NCBI RefSeq assembly: GCF_903946935.1
Contig: NZ_CAJAXH010000087.1
Location: 1 to 40,939, forward strand
Source: an uncultured Thiodictyon sp.
GTDB taxonomy: Bacteria > Pseudomonadota > Gammaproteobacteria > Chromatiales > Chromatiaceae
Reading direction: 5' to 3'
Length of the DNA: 40,939 nt
A program made the position numbers and the translations under genes. Under the pieces are notes generated by a model. That model worked only from the letters and a program-made list of their open reading frames with translations, ran no database searches and was not told where the DNA came from. Position 1 is the first letter of the stretch. The number at the start of each line of letters is the position of its first letter. Positions 29,988 to 40,939 of this stretch are shown here, in pieces.

Positions 29988-32399
29988 ATGAACGAGGCAG
30001 AGACCCGCGCCGAGCACATCGATCCGGCACTCAAGGCGGCCGGCTGGGCGGTGGTGGATGGGAGCCGGGTGCTGCGTGAATATCCGATTACACTGGGGCG
30101 GATCGAGGGGCATGGCCGGCGCGGTCCGCCGCTGATCGCGGACTATGTGCTGGTGTATCGCAACCACAAGCTGGCGGTCATGGAGGCCAAGGCGTGGGAC
30201 AAGCCGCTGACCGAAGGCGTGGGGCAGGCCAAGCAGTATGCCGGTAAGTTGCGCGTGCGCTTCGGCTATTCGAGCAATGGCCAGGGCCTCTATGAGATCG
30301 ATATGGAGACCGGGGCCGAGTGCGAGCTCGAGCGGTTTCCCACCCCGGATGAACTCTGGCACCGCACCTTTGCGGCGGCGAATCGCTGGCGCGATCGCTT
30401 TGCCGCTGTACCCTTCGAGGACCGGGGCGGCTACTTTCAGGGCCGCTATTACCAGGATATCGCCATCGAGCGGGTGCTGGCGGCCATCGCCGATGGGTGC
30501 GCGCGCATCCTGCTGACGCTGGCCACCGGCACCGGCAAGACCTTTATCGCCTTTCAGATCGCCTGGAAGCTGTTCCATAGCCGGTGGAACCTCAGCGACT
30601 GGAAGCAGAGCGGCGAGCCGAACCGCCGGCCGCGCATCCTGTTCCTGGCCGATCGCAATATCCTCGCCGACCAGGCCTATAACGCCTTTTCGGCCTTTCC
30701 GGAGGATGCGCTGGTGCGCATCGCGCCCGCGGATATCCGCAAGAAGGGCCGGGTGCCGAAGAATGGCAGCCTCTTTTTTACCATCTTCCAGACCTTCATG
30801 AGCGGTCCGCCCAAGGATGGCGTGCCATCGCCCTATTTTGGCGATTATCCGCCCGACTTTTTCGATTTCATCGTGATCGACGAGTGCCACCGCGGCGGCG
30901 CCAATGACGAGAGTAGCTGGCGCGCCATCATGGAGTATTTCGCGCCGGCCGTGCAGCTCGGGCTCACCGCCACCCCGCGACGCAAGGACAACGCCGATAC
31001 CTATGCCTATTTCGGCGAGCCGGTCTATAGTTATTCGCTCAAAGAGGGGATCAACGACGGCTTTCTGACGCCGTTTCGGGTGAAGCAGATTTCCACGACG
31101 CTCGACGAGTATGTCTATACACCAGACGACATCGTCGTGGAAGGGGAAATCGAGGCGGGTAAACGCTATGAGGAAAGCGATTTTAACCGCAACATCGAGA
31201 TCATGGAGCGGGAGCGCAAGCGGGTCGACATTTTCATGTCACAGATCGACCAGCGCGAGAAGACGCTGGTCTTTTGTGCCAACCAGGCGCACGCGCTCGC
31301 GGTGCGCGACCTGATCAATCAGGCCAAGACGTGCAGCGACCCCAATTACTGCCACCGGGTCACGGCGAACGATGGCGCCCTGGGTGAGCAGCACCTGCGC
31401 GACTTTCAGGACAATGAGAAGACGATCCCCACCATCCTGACCACCTCGCAGAAGCTCTCCACCGGGGTGGACGCGCGCAATGTGCGTAACATCGCGCTGA
31501 TGCGCCCCATCAATTCCATGGTCGAGTTCAAACAGATCATCGGGCGGGGGACGCGGCTCTACGACGGCAAGTGTTATTTCACCATCTATGACTTCGTGCA
31601 GGCGCACCACCATTTCAGCGATCCGCAATGGGATGGCGAGCCGCTCCCGCCGGATCTCTGTGGGCAATGCCATAGCGCACCCTGCGCATGCGTGGCGGAG
31701 CCGTCGGCCGCCTGCTATCTGTGCGGGCAGCAGCCCTGCGTTTGCCCGGCGCAGCCGCAGGAGCCCTGCACGGTCTGCGGGGCGCAACCCTGCGTCTGCC
31801 CGGGGCGGGGCAAGGTCCGGGTCAGACTGGCCGACGGCAAGGAGCGCAAGATCGAGCACATGATGGTGACCTCCTTCTGGCACCCCGATGGCACGCCCAT
31901 GTCTGCCCAGCAGTTCATGGAGGCGCTGTTCGGGCGCTTGCCGGATTTCTTTGCGAACGAGGATGAGCTGCGCGCGCTGTGGATCCTGCCCGACACCCGG
32001 GCGAAGCTGCTGGCCGGGCTGGCGGAGAAGGGGTTCGGCAAGGAGCAACTCGCGCAGATGCAGAAGATCATCGCGGCCGAGCAGTGCGACCTGTTCGATG
32101 TGTTGGCCTATGTCGCCTATGCGGCGGCGCCGCTGCGTCGCGAGGAGCGGGCGGCGCGGGCGAAGGTGATCATCGGTACGCGCTTCACCGGCAAGCAACA
32201 GGCGTTTCTCGATTTCGTGTTGCTGCATTATGTGCAGGTGGGGGTGGAGGAACTCGATAAGGAGAAGCTGAGTCCCTTGCTGCGATTGAAGTACGGCAAT
32301 TCACTCAACGACGCCGTTGCCGACCTGGGGAGTCCGCAGGCGATCAGCGAGTGCTTTGTCGACTTCCAACGCTGGCTTTATGTGGCGGAGGCGGCATAG
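29988..32399 (+). CDS. hsdR: Type I restriction endonuclease subunit HsdR with a triple cysteine-repeat insert
   Basis: An 803-residue restriction/translocation subunit from the ATG at 29988 (AGGAG seven bases upstream). The N-terminal PD-(D/E)XK nuclease has D52 and E66-A-K68. The SF2 motor has Walker A ATGTGKT (179-185), DECH (298-301), LTATP, and motif VI QIIGRGTRL. Between motor and C-terminus, residues 558-604 hold three tandem 18-residue repeats of C-x2-C-x4-C-x-C (12 cysteines), probably zinc-binding. The end (SPLLRLKYGNSLNDAVADLG) resembles the EcoEI-type HsdR C-terminus. Shorter than EcoR124I HsdR (about 1038). Separated from hsdS by higBA. Confidence 0.93.
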   Translation: MNEAETRAEHIDPALKAAGWAVVDGSRVLREYPITLGRIEGHGRRGPPLIADYVLVYRNHKLAVMEAKAWDKPLTEGVGQAKQYAGKLRVRFGYSSNGQGLYEIDMETGAECELERFPTPDELWHRTFAAANRWRDRFAAVPFEDRGGYFQGRYYQDIAIERVLAAIADGCARILLTLATGTGKTFIAFQIAWKLFHSRWNLSDWKQSGEPNRRPRILFLADRNILADQAYNAFSAFPEDALVRIAPADIRKKGRVPKNGSLFFTIFQTFMSGPPKDGVPSPYFGDYPPDFFDFIVIDECHRGGANDESSWRAIMEYFAPAVQLGLTATPRRKDNADTYAYFGEPVYSYSLKEGINDGFLTPFRVKQISTTLDEYVYTPDDIVVEGEIEAGKRYEESDFNRNIEIMERERKRVDIFMSQIDQREKTLVFCANQAHALAVRDLINQAKTCSDPNYCHRVTANDGALGEQHLRDFQDNEKTIPTILTTSQKLSTGVDARNVRNIALMRPINSMVEFKQIIGRGTRLYDGKCYFTIYDFVQAHHHFSDPQWDGEPLPPDLCGQCHSAPCACVAEPSAACYLCGQQPCVCPAQPQEPCTVCGAQPCVCPGRGKVRVRLADGKERKIEHMMVTSFWHPDGTPMSAQQFMEALFGRLPDFFANEDELRALWILPDTRAKLLAGLAEKGFGKEQLAQMQKIIAAEQCDLFDVLAYVAYAAAPLRREERAARAKVIIGTRFTGKQQAFLDFVLLHYVQVGVEELDKEKLSPLLRLKYGNSLNDAVADLGSPQAISECFVDFQRWLYVAEAA

Positions 32400-32441
32400 G
32401 GCGGTGCATCGGCCGGTATTTTGGGGGCCTCGCGGCAACCC

Positions 32442-32495
32442 GTCGCGGCCTGGGGGCCGCTCCTACGCTCGTAGGAGCGGCCCCCAGGCCGCGAC
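32442..32495. repeat. Perfect 26-bp palindrome downstream of hsdR
   Basis: Arms 32442-32467 and 32470-32495 are exact inverted copies around the loop CT (arm 2 starts CGTAGGAGCGGCCCCCAGGC). A single arm of the same family is at 25093-25117. It lies 43 bases beyond the hsdR stop and can form a strong hairpin on either strand; no T-run follows, so it is not a classical terminator. Confidence 0.9.
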
Positions 32496-32563
32496 CAAAG
32501 CCACCCGAGCAGTGTCCGAATCGTGGTCAAGGCCGCGGCCTTGTTGTTCGGCCGGCGGTCGTT

Positions 32564-32598
32564 GTAGGATGGGCTTGCCTTCGCGCTACCCATCCTAC
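32564..32598. repeat. Short palindrome GTAGGATGGG upstream of the Uma2 gene
   Basis: GTAGGATGGG (32564-32573) and CCCATCCTAC (32589-32598) form a 10-base stem around a 15-base loop. The hairpin ends 34 bases before the Uma2 start codon and so lies in its probable leader. Confidence 0.6.
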
Positions 32599-32632
32599 GC
32601 CGTTCAAATCATCGCCAGATCAGAGGGTCGTC

Positions 32633-33187
32633 ATGAGTGCGCTCGCAAAGCTCAGTCCCCAGGCGTATCTGGAGCAGGAGCGCCAGTCGGCGCTCAAGCA
32701 CGAATACTGCAATGGCGAGGCGTTCGCTATGGCCGGGGCGAGCCCGGCACACAATCCGATCATGATGAATATCGGCGCGGCCTTGCACGTTCAATTGAAG
32801 CGGCGTCCCTGCCGGGTCTATCCCAGCGACCTGCGCATACTGCTGGCCGATGGCCATGTCTACCCCGATCTCACCGTGGTCTGTGGCGCGCCCGAGTTTG
32901 CCGAGGGCGACAACCTGCGCAACCCGACCCTGATCTGCGAGGTGCTGTCGCAGAGCACGGCGGATTATGACATGGGGGGCGAATTCGCCCGCTATCGGCA
33001 ACTGCCTTCGTTGCGCGACTATCTGGTCGTGGCGCAGGATCGGATGGCGCTGATGCTCTACAGCCGGCAAGACGATCGTCGCTGGCTGTTGACTGACATC
33101 ACCGATCCGCAAACCACGCTGGAGCTGCCTGGTATCGGCTGCGCCCTGGAGGTCGCGGATGTCTACGACAAGGTCTTTGAAGGGTGA
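32633..33187 (+). CDS. Uma2-family (DUF820) putative endonuclease
   Basis: A 184-residue protein beginning MSALAKLSPQAYLEQERQSA. Family marks: HEYCNGEAFAMAGASPAHN, the PD-(D/E)XK-like core VYPDLTVVCG and NPTLICEVLSQSTADYD, then EFARYRQLPSLRDYLVVAQD. These proteins adopt a restriction-endonuclease-like fold; most have no known role and they are often multicopy in cyanobacteria and purple sulfur bacteria. Its acidic core residues look complete, unlike the Uma2 tail fused to VapC near 13.6 kb, and the two differ enough that this copy is not the direct donor. It ends eight bases before the GTPase gene. Confidence 0.88.
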   Translation: MSALAKLSPQAYLEQERQSALKHEYCNGEAFAMAGASPAHNPIMMNIGAALHVQLKRRPCRVYPSDLRILLADGHVYPDLTVVCGAPEFAEGDNLRNPTLICEVLSQSTADYDMGGEFARYRQLPSLRDYLVVAQDRMALMLYSRQDDRRWLLTDITDPQTTLELPGIGCALEVADVYDKVFEG

Positions 33188-33195
33188 GATAGCCC

Positions 33196-34881
33196 ATGGC
33201 CGACCCCGCTTCCGATCACGAATCGCTTAGCGCCTGGCCCGCCCTGGCCGGCCTGCCGCGCGCGCTCCCGGGGCTGCGCTGGGAGCGGGGCGTGCTCGGC
33301 AAGGAGCCGGGCGGCCAGGCGGATTTTCAGTGGATCGCTGCCAGCCCCGGCTTCTCGGGTCCGACCTCGGATCTGGCGCGGCAACTCTGGCTCGGGGCCG
33401 AGGATGTGGTCCGCGCGACCCTGCTGTGGCGCAGTTCCGCCACGCTGCACCAGGCGGTGCGCTGCTATCCGGGCCGCGCCCCGGATGCCCATGGGCGCCC
33501 CTTTCTGGAGAAACAGGTGCTGGAATGGGAGCGCCCGGCGGACCTGCCGGCGGCCCTGGGCGCACTGATCTTGTTGCCGCTGGCGGCCGGTGTGGACGAT
33601 GCGGTGTGGCAGGGCGGTGAGCGCGATCCATTCGCCGATCGCCTGTTCGTTACCCTGGAGGCCGCGGCCAGCGCGGCCCCCGACCCGGCCACGCTGGTCC
33701 GTACCCTCGGCGCCGGCCTTGCGGAGCTGAGTCGCCGCTTCACCGAAGACGACTTAGGCGCGCTCTATGCGCGGCTCCTGGCCGGACAGCGCGCCGTCTT
33801 TCCGTCCCAGGCGATCGATCCGCTGGGCCCGGCCGCCCTGGCCGCGCTGCTGCTCCCGCTGCCGCGGGAGTTAGCCGACCGTCTCTCGCTGGTCGGCTGG
33901 TTGCCTTGCACGGTGCCCGAGGCGCTGCGGCTCGGTCGCCATTGGGACCTGATCCTGGGCAGCGACGGCAGCCTACCGCCGCCGCCCGCGGACCTGGCCG
34001 GGCCGGACGACGAGGCCCAGGCGCGCGGTCGGATCATGGCCCAGGCCATCCTCCGGGGCGACCCGCGAGGTCTGCACCAGGGGCCGGTGTCGGTGCGCTC
34101 CACGGCGGCGGGCGAGAGCGCGCGTGCGCCGACCAGGCTCACCTTGTGGGGCCCCTCGGGCTCGGGCAAGACCGTCTTTCTGGGGCAACTTTACTGGCAA
34201 TTGAGCGGCTCGCAGCGCGAGGATTGGGTGATCTATCCGGGTGAGACCGGGCTGGATTTTCTCGAGTTGATGCGCGATACCATGTATTCCCGCAACGCCT
34301 TTCCGCCCGGCACCACGCTGGGGACCTCGCTCAATATCGTCTGTCACCTGGTCCACCGGCACACGGGGGAGCGGGTCACGCTGGCGCTGGAGGATCGCGC
34401 CGGCGCGGACTATGAGGGGCTGCACGCCGAGGTCCAGGAGCGCCTGCTGGCGGCCCACGGCATCATCCTGTTGCTGGACCCCAAGCGGCAGGACGATCGG
34501 GTGTTCAACGAGGTCTCCCATACCTTCGAGCGGCTGTTGCTGGCGGCGGGGCGGGTCGCCGCCCAGGACCCGCGGCCGGTGGCCGTCTGTGTGACCAAGG
34601 CCGACGAACTGATCGAGACCCCGGACGATTACCGCCTGGCCCTCAGCGAGCCCGCGGGGTTTGCCGCGGCGCATGTGGACCAGCGCCTGCTCAACTATCT
34701 GGAGACGCGTTTCGCGCGCTTCGCGCTCTTCCCGGTCTCCGCCGCGGGGGTCCGTTTGCAGTTTGGGGCCATCGAGCCGGTGGTCTTCTACGACGAGCGG
34801 TTGCGACCCCGCATCAACTGCGGACAGCCGTTCAATCTCCTCGCCCCGATCGACTGGCTGATCCGGCAGGTGGGGCGATGA
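33196..34881 (+). CDS. GTPase-associated N-terminal domain fused to a GTPase (DO-GTPase2-like)
   Basis: A 561-residue protein. Residues about 1-290 (WPALAGLPRALPGL, FLEKQVLEWERP, LGRHWDLILGSD) are paralogous to the whole N-terminal half of the next gene and resemble the GTPase-associated protein 1 (GAP1) N-terminal and middle modules. The C-terminal part is a P-loop GTPase: G1 GPSGSGKT (319-326), G3-like DRAG (400-403) and G4-like TKAD (467-470), then LFPVSAAG. The DO-GTPase2 name is recalled from computational surveys of bacterial conflict systems, not tested here. No membrane segment is seen. It overlaps the next gene by four bases (ATGA). Confidence 0.7.
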   Translation: MADPASDHESLSAWPALAGLPRALPGLRWERGVLGKEPGGQADFQWIAASPGFSGPTSDLARQLWLGAEDVVRATLLWRSSATLHQAVRCYPGRAPDAHGRPFLEKQVLEWERPADLPAALGALILLPLAAGVDDAVWQGGERDPFADRLFVTLEAAASAAPDPATLVRTLGAGLAELSRRFTEDDLGALYARLLAGQRAVFPSQAIDPLGPAALAALLLPLPRELADRLSLVGWLPCTVPEALRLGRHWDLILGSDGSLPPPPADLAGPDDEAQARGRIMAQAILRGDPRGLHQGPVSVRSTAAGESARAPTRLTLWGPSGSGKTVFLGQLYWQLSGSQREDWVIYPGETGLDFLELMRDTMYSRNAFPPGTTLGTSLNIVCHLVHRHTGERVTLALEDRAGADYEGLHAEVQERLLAAHGIILLLDPKRQDDRVFNEVSHTFERLLLAAGRVAAQDPRPVAVCVTKADELIETPDDYRLALSEPAGFAAAHVDQRLLNYLETRFARFALFPVSAAGVRLQFGAIEPVVFYDERLRPRINCGQPFNLLAPIDWLIRQVGR

Positions 34882-36407
34882 GCGATCCGTTCGATTGGCC
34901 GGCCTTGGCCGGGGCGCCGGCGCAGCTCGGCGAGGCGCTGCACTGCGCGGTCGGCATCTGGGGCAAGGTCCACGGCGCGGCGTCCGATTACCGCTGGATT
35001 GCCCGCAGCGAGGGCTTTGGCGGCGGGCTCCCGGACCTGCACCGGCGGCTGCGGATCGGCGCCGAAGACCTGGGCATACGCACCACGGCCTGGCGCGCGC
35101 CCGGGCCGGATCGGGGCGAGTCGGTGGCCGGGGGCCGGGACTATTTCGCCATCGGTACCTATCCCAGCCGCGCCCAGGATGCGGCCGGCCGGGGTGCAGT
35201 GCTGGAGAAGCGCGTGTTGCACTGGCGTAGCCCGGCGGCGGGCTTTCCGATCGCGCTTGCCGCCGCGGCACTGTTGCCGGCGGTGGCGGACGGCGACGAC
35301 GGGGCCTGGTGGGGGCGGGTGGGCGAGGGCGACTGGCAGCGGCCGGATTATGCGCTGCCGTTGGGGCCTGAGAGTTGCCCGCGGTTGGTGCTCGGACGGG
35401 CCGCACTGGACGGGGTGATTGCGGCCGGCATCGATGCCCTGTCGGCGGTCCTTGACCAGCCACGCCTGGCCGCGCTCTATACGGGTCTGCTCGCCGGGTG
35501 GCGGCCGGTGGTGCTCGGCGGTCAGCCGCGGCCCTTGCCCCCGGCCGCCCTGGTGGCGCTGCTGCTACCGCTATCGCCGGGCGAGGTGGCACGCTGTTCG
35601 CTGTGCGCCTGGGTCCCGGCGAGCCTGATCGATCCGGCGGACCTCGGGCGCAACTGGGACCTGGTGGTGACCCGGCAGGCGGGGCCGCCGACCCCAGCCG
35701 CTGCGCCCGCCGACCTGGAGCGCGGGGCCGTGCTGGCTGCGGCCTTGCTGGCGCGTGCCCCGGGGCGCATCGCGGGCGGGTCGGCCCCGCTGGTGTTCCC
35801 GCCGCCGCCGATCCAGGCGGCCGTGGTGGCGGCAGTGCCCATATCCGTTGACCATCCGAATCCGCGGATGCACCTGGAGCCGTTCGCTGCCGCCACCTGG
35901 CCGGGCCTCGGCTATCTGTATGAGTTTGCCGATCGCGTCAATCTGCGCCGTCTGGACCTGGCCCGGTTGGCGCAAGACCTCACCGCGCCCGCCGCCTATC
36001 CACTGCTGCCGCCGGATGAGGACCCGGTCGGTCACCCGCTGGTCGGCTGGATCGCGACGCTGACGCGGCGGCGGCCTGACTGGGTGGACGCCGCCGAATG
36101 GGGCTTTAAGATCGGCCAACTGCGCGCCGCCGCCTTGTGCCTGCTGCCGCATCCGGGGACTCTGGACCTGGTGGGGTTGCCGCTGCACCCCGCCGTGCCG
36201 GCCCTGCTCGCGGTGCTCGCCGCCGACCCGGAGCGGGTCGGCGATGACCTGGCGGCCCATGGCGCGCCCGCCCTGCGCCGGATGCTGGAGCATAGCCTGG
36301 CCTGCCCTGAACCCTCGGTGGTCGCTGACATTCGCACCTGGATGTATCGCTGGCTGGGCGCGCTCGGCAACCCAGAATTTGCCCGCGGCCTGGGGGATCT
36401 CGGTTGA
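34878..36407 (+). CDS. GTPase-associated protein 1-like, paralogue of the upstream protein's N-terminus
   Basis: A 509-residue protein with no P-loop. Residues about 1-265 align by eye with the N-terminal half of the upstream GTPase fusion: WPALAGAPAQLGEA, DYRWIARSEGFGG, AVLEKRVLHW, LAALYTGLLAGWRPVVLGGQ and LGRNWDLVVTRQ against their counterparts. The remainder (about 300-509) is a helical region (MHLEPFAAATWPGLGYLYEF, WGFKIGQLRAAALCLLPHPG) without a motif I recognise; it may be the adaptor C-terminal module. Start overlaps the GTPase stop, so the two are made together and probably form a complex. The family call rests on resemblance to GAP1. Confidence 0.65.
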   Translation: MSDPFDWPALAGAPAQLGEALHCAVGIWGKVHGAASDYRWIARSEGFGGGLPDLHRRLRIGAEDLGIRTTAWRAPGPDRGESVAGGRDYFAIGTYPSRAQDAAGRGAVLEKRVLHWRSPAAGFPIALAAAALLPAVADGDDGAWWGRVGEGDWQRPDYALPLGPESCPRLVLGRAALDGVIAAGIDALSAVLDQPRLAALYTGLLAGWRPVVLGGQPRPLPPAALVALLLPLSPGEVARCSLCAWVPASLIDPADLGRNWDLVVTRQAGPPTPAAAPADLERGAVLAAALLARAPGRIAGGSAPLVFPPPPIQAAVVAAVPISVDHPNPRMHLEPFAAATWPGLGYLYEFADRVNLRRLDLARLAQDLTAPAAYPLLPPDEDPVGHPLVGWIATLTRRRPDWVDAAEWGFKIGQLRAAALCLLPHPGTLDLVGLPLHPAVPALLAVLAADPERVGDDLAAHGAPALRRMLEHSLACPEPSVVADIRTWMYRWLGALGNPEFARGLGDLG

Positions 36408-36873
36408 ATCGCCTTGACTTGGGCCGTGCGCAAGCCCATGATCGCTGCCCCGATCACCGCCGCGCCGCGACCCTCCATCATTGCAGGTGTCCCAAGCCAC
36501 GGTGGCCGGAGGCGAGGTGTAAGGGGCCGCACGGCAGTTCCCTTGCCCGCCAACCGGCGACCCCCGGGCCTGCTGGGACTGAATCCGATCCGCTGATCGC
36601 TAAACCAGTCGAGATGCTGGTTGACACCCCCGTCGCGCATCCATACAATGCGCGGTCTTGGCTGGCTGGCTTAAGTAACGCCAGTTTGGCCATTTCACCT
36701 TCCGGTACCGATTCCGGAGCTTGGCCCGGACTCGTCCGGTCCCCGAAGCACTCGAATCCTCCCCGTGCGGGGCTGTCGTCTCCCGGTTTGTTCTGGGTGG
36801 GCGTCAGCGTTTTTTTCGCATGCGATTTGCTGTGTTTGAGACAGGCGCGAGAACGCCGCTGGAGACCGATTGA
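36408..36873. other. Leader region upstream of rpsL
   Basis: No gene is seen here. The first 210 bases have no clear terminator. The promoter at 36621-36649 is followed by a leader of about 215 bases containing a short hairpin (CCGGACTCGTCCGG near 36727-36740) before the rpsL ribosome-binding site (GGAG, about nine bases before the ATG). rpoC, the common upstream neighbour of rpsL, is absent. Confidence 0.6.
36621..36649 (+). promoter_or_regulatory. Consensus-like sigma70 promoter of the str operon
   Basis: A perfect -35 box TTGACA (36621-36626) and a -10 box TACAAT (36644-36649, five of six) are separated by exactly 17 bases. Transcription should begin near 36656 and run through rpsL, rpsG, fusA and tuf. 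Confidence 0.85.
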
Positions 36874-37248
36874 ATGGCAACGATCAACCAACTCGTGCGC
36901 AAGCCTCGCAAGCGCGACGTTGAAAAGAGTAACGTGCCGGCGCTGGAGTCGTGCCCGCAGCGCCGCGGTGTCTGTACCCGAGTGTACACCACCACACCGA
37001 AGAAGCCGAACTCAGCCCTGCGTAAGGTGGCCCGTGTGCGCCTGACCAATGGCTTTGAGGTCGCTTCCTATATTGGCGGCGAGGGTCACAACCTCCAGGA
37101 GCACTCCGTGGTGCTGATCCGCGGGGGGCGTGTCAAGGATTTGCCTGGTGTGCGTTATCACACCATTCGCGGCACCCTGGACACCTCGGGTGTCGAGAAG
37201 CGCCGCCAGGGGCGGTCCAAGTACGGCGCCAAGCGCCCGAAGAAATAA
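36874..37248 (+). CDS. rpsL: Small ribosomal subunit protein uS12
   Basis: A 124-residue protein of the decoding centre of the 30S subunit. It has the universal S12 sequences [20 protein letters not shown] and [20 protein letters not shown]; the lysines in TPKKPNS and RVKDLPG are the usual sites of streptomycin resistance changes and are the normal residues here. First gene of the str operon, 67 bases before rpsG. Confidence 0.99.
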   Translation: MATINQLVRKPRKRDVEKSNVPALESCPQRRGVCTRVYTTTPKKPNSALRKVARVRLTNGFEVASYIGGEGHNLQEHSVVLIRGGRVKDLPGVRYHTIRGTLDTSGVEKRRQGRSKYGAKRPKK

Positions 37249-37312
37249 TGTGCCGTGGTGCCGTCCCCATGGGGTCTGGCGCCAAGCACCCAGTCAGAAG
37301 GTCGGAGCCTAG

Positions 37313-37786
<474 letters not shown>

Positions 37787-37831
37787 TTGTCGGCTCGCAG
37801 TTCTTTATTCACTTGCAGGACGGAAATAGTC

Positions 37832-39928
<2,097 letters not shown>

Positions 39929-39950
39929 CGAGTGACACGGGAAGATCGGG

Positions 39951-40939
39951 ATGTCCAAAGAAAAATTTTCGCGCACCAAGCCGCACTTGAATGTCGGCAC
40001 GATCGGGCACGTGGATCATGGCAAGACCACGCTCACGGCCGCGATCACCATGCACCAGGCCAAGAAGTTTGGCGGCGTGGCGCGTGCCTATGACCAGATC
40101 GACAACGCCCCTGAGGAGCGCGAGCGCGGCATCACGATCGCCACGGCGCACGTCGAATATGAGACCAAGGCGCGTCACTATGCCCACGTGGACTGCCCGG
40201 GACACGCCGATTATGTGAAGAACATGATCACCGGCGCGGCGCAGATGGATGGCGCCATCCTGGTGGTGTCGGCGGCCGACGGCCCCATGCCGCAGACCCG
40301 CGAGCACATCCTGCTGGCGCGTCAGGTCGGTGTGCCCTATATCGTCGTCTTCATGAACAAGGCCGACATGGTCGACGATGCGGAGCTGTTGGAGCTCGTG
40401 GAACTGGAGGTGCGTGAGCTCCTGTCCAGCTACGACTTCCCCGGCGACGACACCCCGATCATCATCGGCTCGGCCAAGTTGGCGATGGAAGGTCAGGATT
40501 CCGAATACGGCACGCAATCCATCGACCGGTTGATGGATGCGATCGACACCTACATCCCGCAGCCGGAGCGTGCCATCGATGGCGCCTTCCTGATGCCGAT
40601 CGAGGACGTGTTCTCGATCTCCGGGCGTGGCACCGTGGTAACCGGCCGCGTTGAGCGCGGGATCGTCAAGGTGGGTGAGGAAGTCGAGATCGTCGGCATC
40701 CACAACACCACCAAGACCATCTGCACCGGTGTGGAGATGTTCCGCAAGCTGCTCGATCAGGGGCAGGCCGGTGACAACATCGGCGTGTTGCTGCGCGGCA
40801 CCAAGCGTGAGGATGTGGAGCGTGGTCAGGTGCTGGCCAAGCCCAAGAGCATCAACCCGCACACCCACTTCGAGGCCGAAGTGTACATTCTGTCCAAGGA
40901 AGAGGGCGGGCGTCATACCCCGTTCTTCAATGGGTACCG
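39951..40939 (+). CDS. tuf: Elongation factor Tu (3' end beyond the window)
   Basis: The first 329 residues of EF-Tu, open to the last base. The start [20 protein letters not shown] is followed by G1 GHVDHGKT (19-26), effector region [14 protein letters not shown]3 [15 protein letters not shown] and G4 NKAD. Domains 2 and part of 3 follow ([20 protein letters not shown] and [11 protein letters not shown]). It carries aminoacyl-tRNA to the ribosome. It follows fusA by 22 bases in the usual str order. G4 has NKAD where many gammaproteobacteria have NKCD. About 65 residues are missing only because the window ends. Confidence 0.98.
   Translation, partial: MSKEKFSRTKPHLNVGTIGHVDHGKTTLTAAITMHQAKKFGGVARAYDQIDNAPEERERGITIATAHVEYETKARHYAHVDCPGHADYVKNMITGAAQMDGAILVVSAADGPMPQTREHILLARQVGVPYIVVFMNKADMVDDAELLELVELEVRELLSSYDFPGDDTPIIIGSAKLAMEGQDSEYGTQSIDRLMDAIDTYIPQPERAIDGAFLMPIEDVFSISGRGTVVTGRVERGIVKVGEEVEIVGIHNTTKTICTGVEMFRKLLDQGQAGDNIGVLLRGTKREDVERGQVLAKPKSINPHTHFEAEVYILSKEEGGRHTPFFNGY

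Overview
The window is GC-rich bacterial chromosome from a gammaproteobacterium. The gammaproteobacterial tol-pal block behind ruvB, the str ribosomal operon (rpsL-rpsG-fusA-tuf), Uma2-family proteins and many short palindromic repeats together suggest a purple sulfur bacterium (Chromatiales). The order is an inference; the class is well supported.

Layout. (1) 1-2.5 kb is a decayed accessory stretch: an unrecognised gene pair with a frameshift, then remnants of conjugation (type IV secretion) genes lying next to a tRNA-Lys gene. (2) 2.5-9.6 kb is the minus-strand core block ruvB-tolQ-tolR-tolA-tolB-pal-cpoB, which spans the cell envelope and is needed for outer-membrane constriction at division. 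(3) 9.6-17.5 kb is mixed: a 44-residue membrane protein, a GlcD-type FAD oxidase, a DUF4337 membrane protein, queA overlapped by a toxin-antitoxin pair whose toxin is a VapC-Uma2 chimera, and a large hybrid histidine kinase. (4) 17.7-25.1 kb on the plus strand holds a MalZ-like glucosidase followed by two unusual proteins. One is a 997-residue membrane-anchored protein that reads as a degenerate MrfA/Hrq1-type helicase ending in a DUF1998-like four-cysteine module. The other is an 817-residue helical protein. (5) 25.3-32.4 kb is a type I restriction-modification locus, hsdM-hsdS-hsdR, interrupted by a GIY-YIG protein gene and a higBA toxin-antitoxin pair. (6) 32.6-36.4 kb has a Uma2 gene and a two-gene unit of paralogous GTPase-associated proteins, one fused to a GTPase. 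(7) 36.6-40.9 kb is the str operon behind a consensus-like sigma70 promoter; tuf runs off the end.

The most novel material is the pseudo-helicase/coiled-coil pair and the GTPase pair, which flank the restriction locus and look like a defence or conflict island placed against the str operon. Their link to one function is inference from position.

A further theme is repeats. A palindromic element of about 130-160 bp occurs four times (5.7, 9.96, 12.3 and 24.0 kb), once in frame inside a protein gene. At least five other palindrome or tandem families fill the gaps between accessory genes and have lengthened one reading frame (the GIY-YIG protein).
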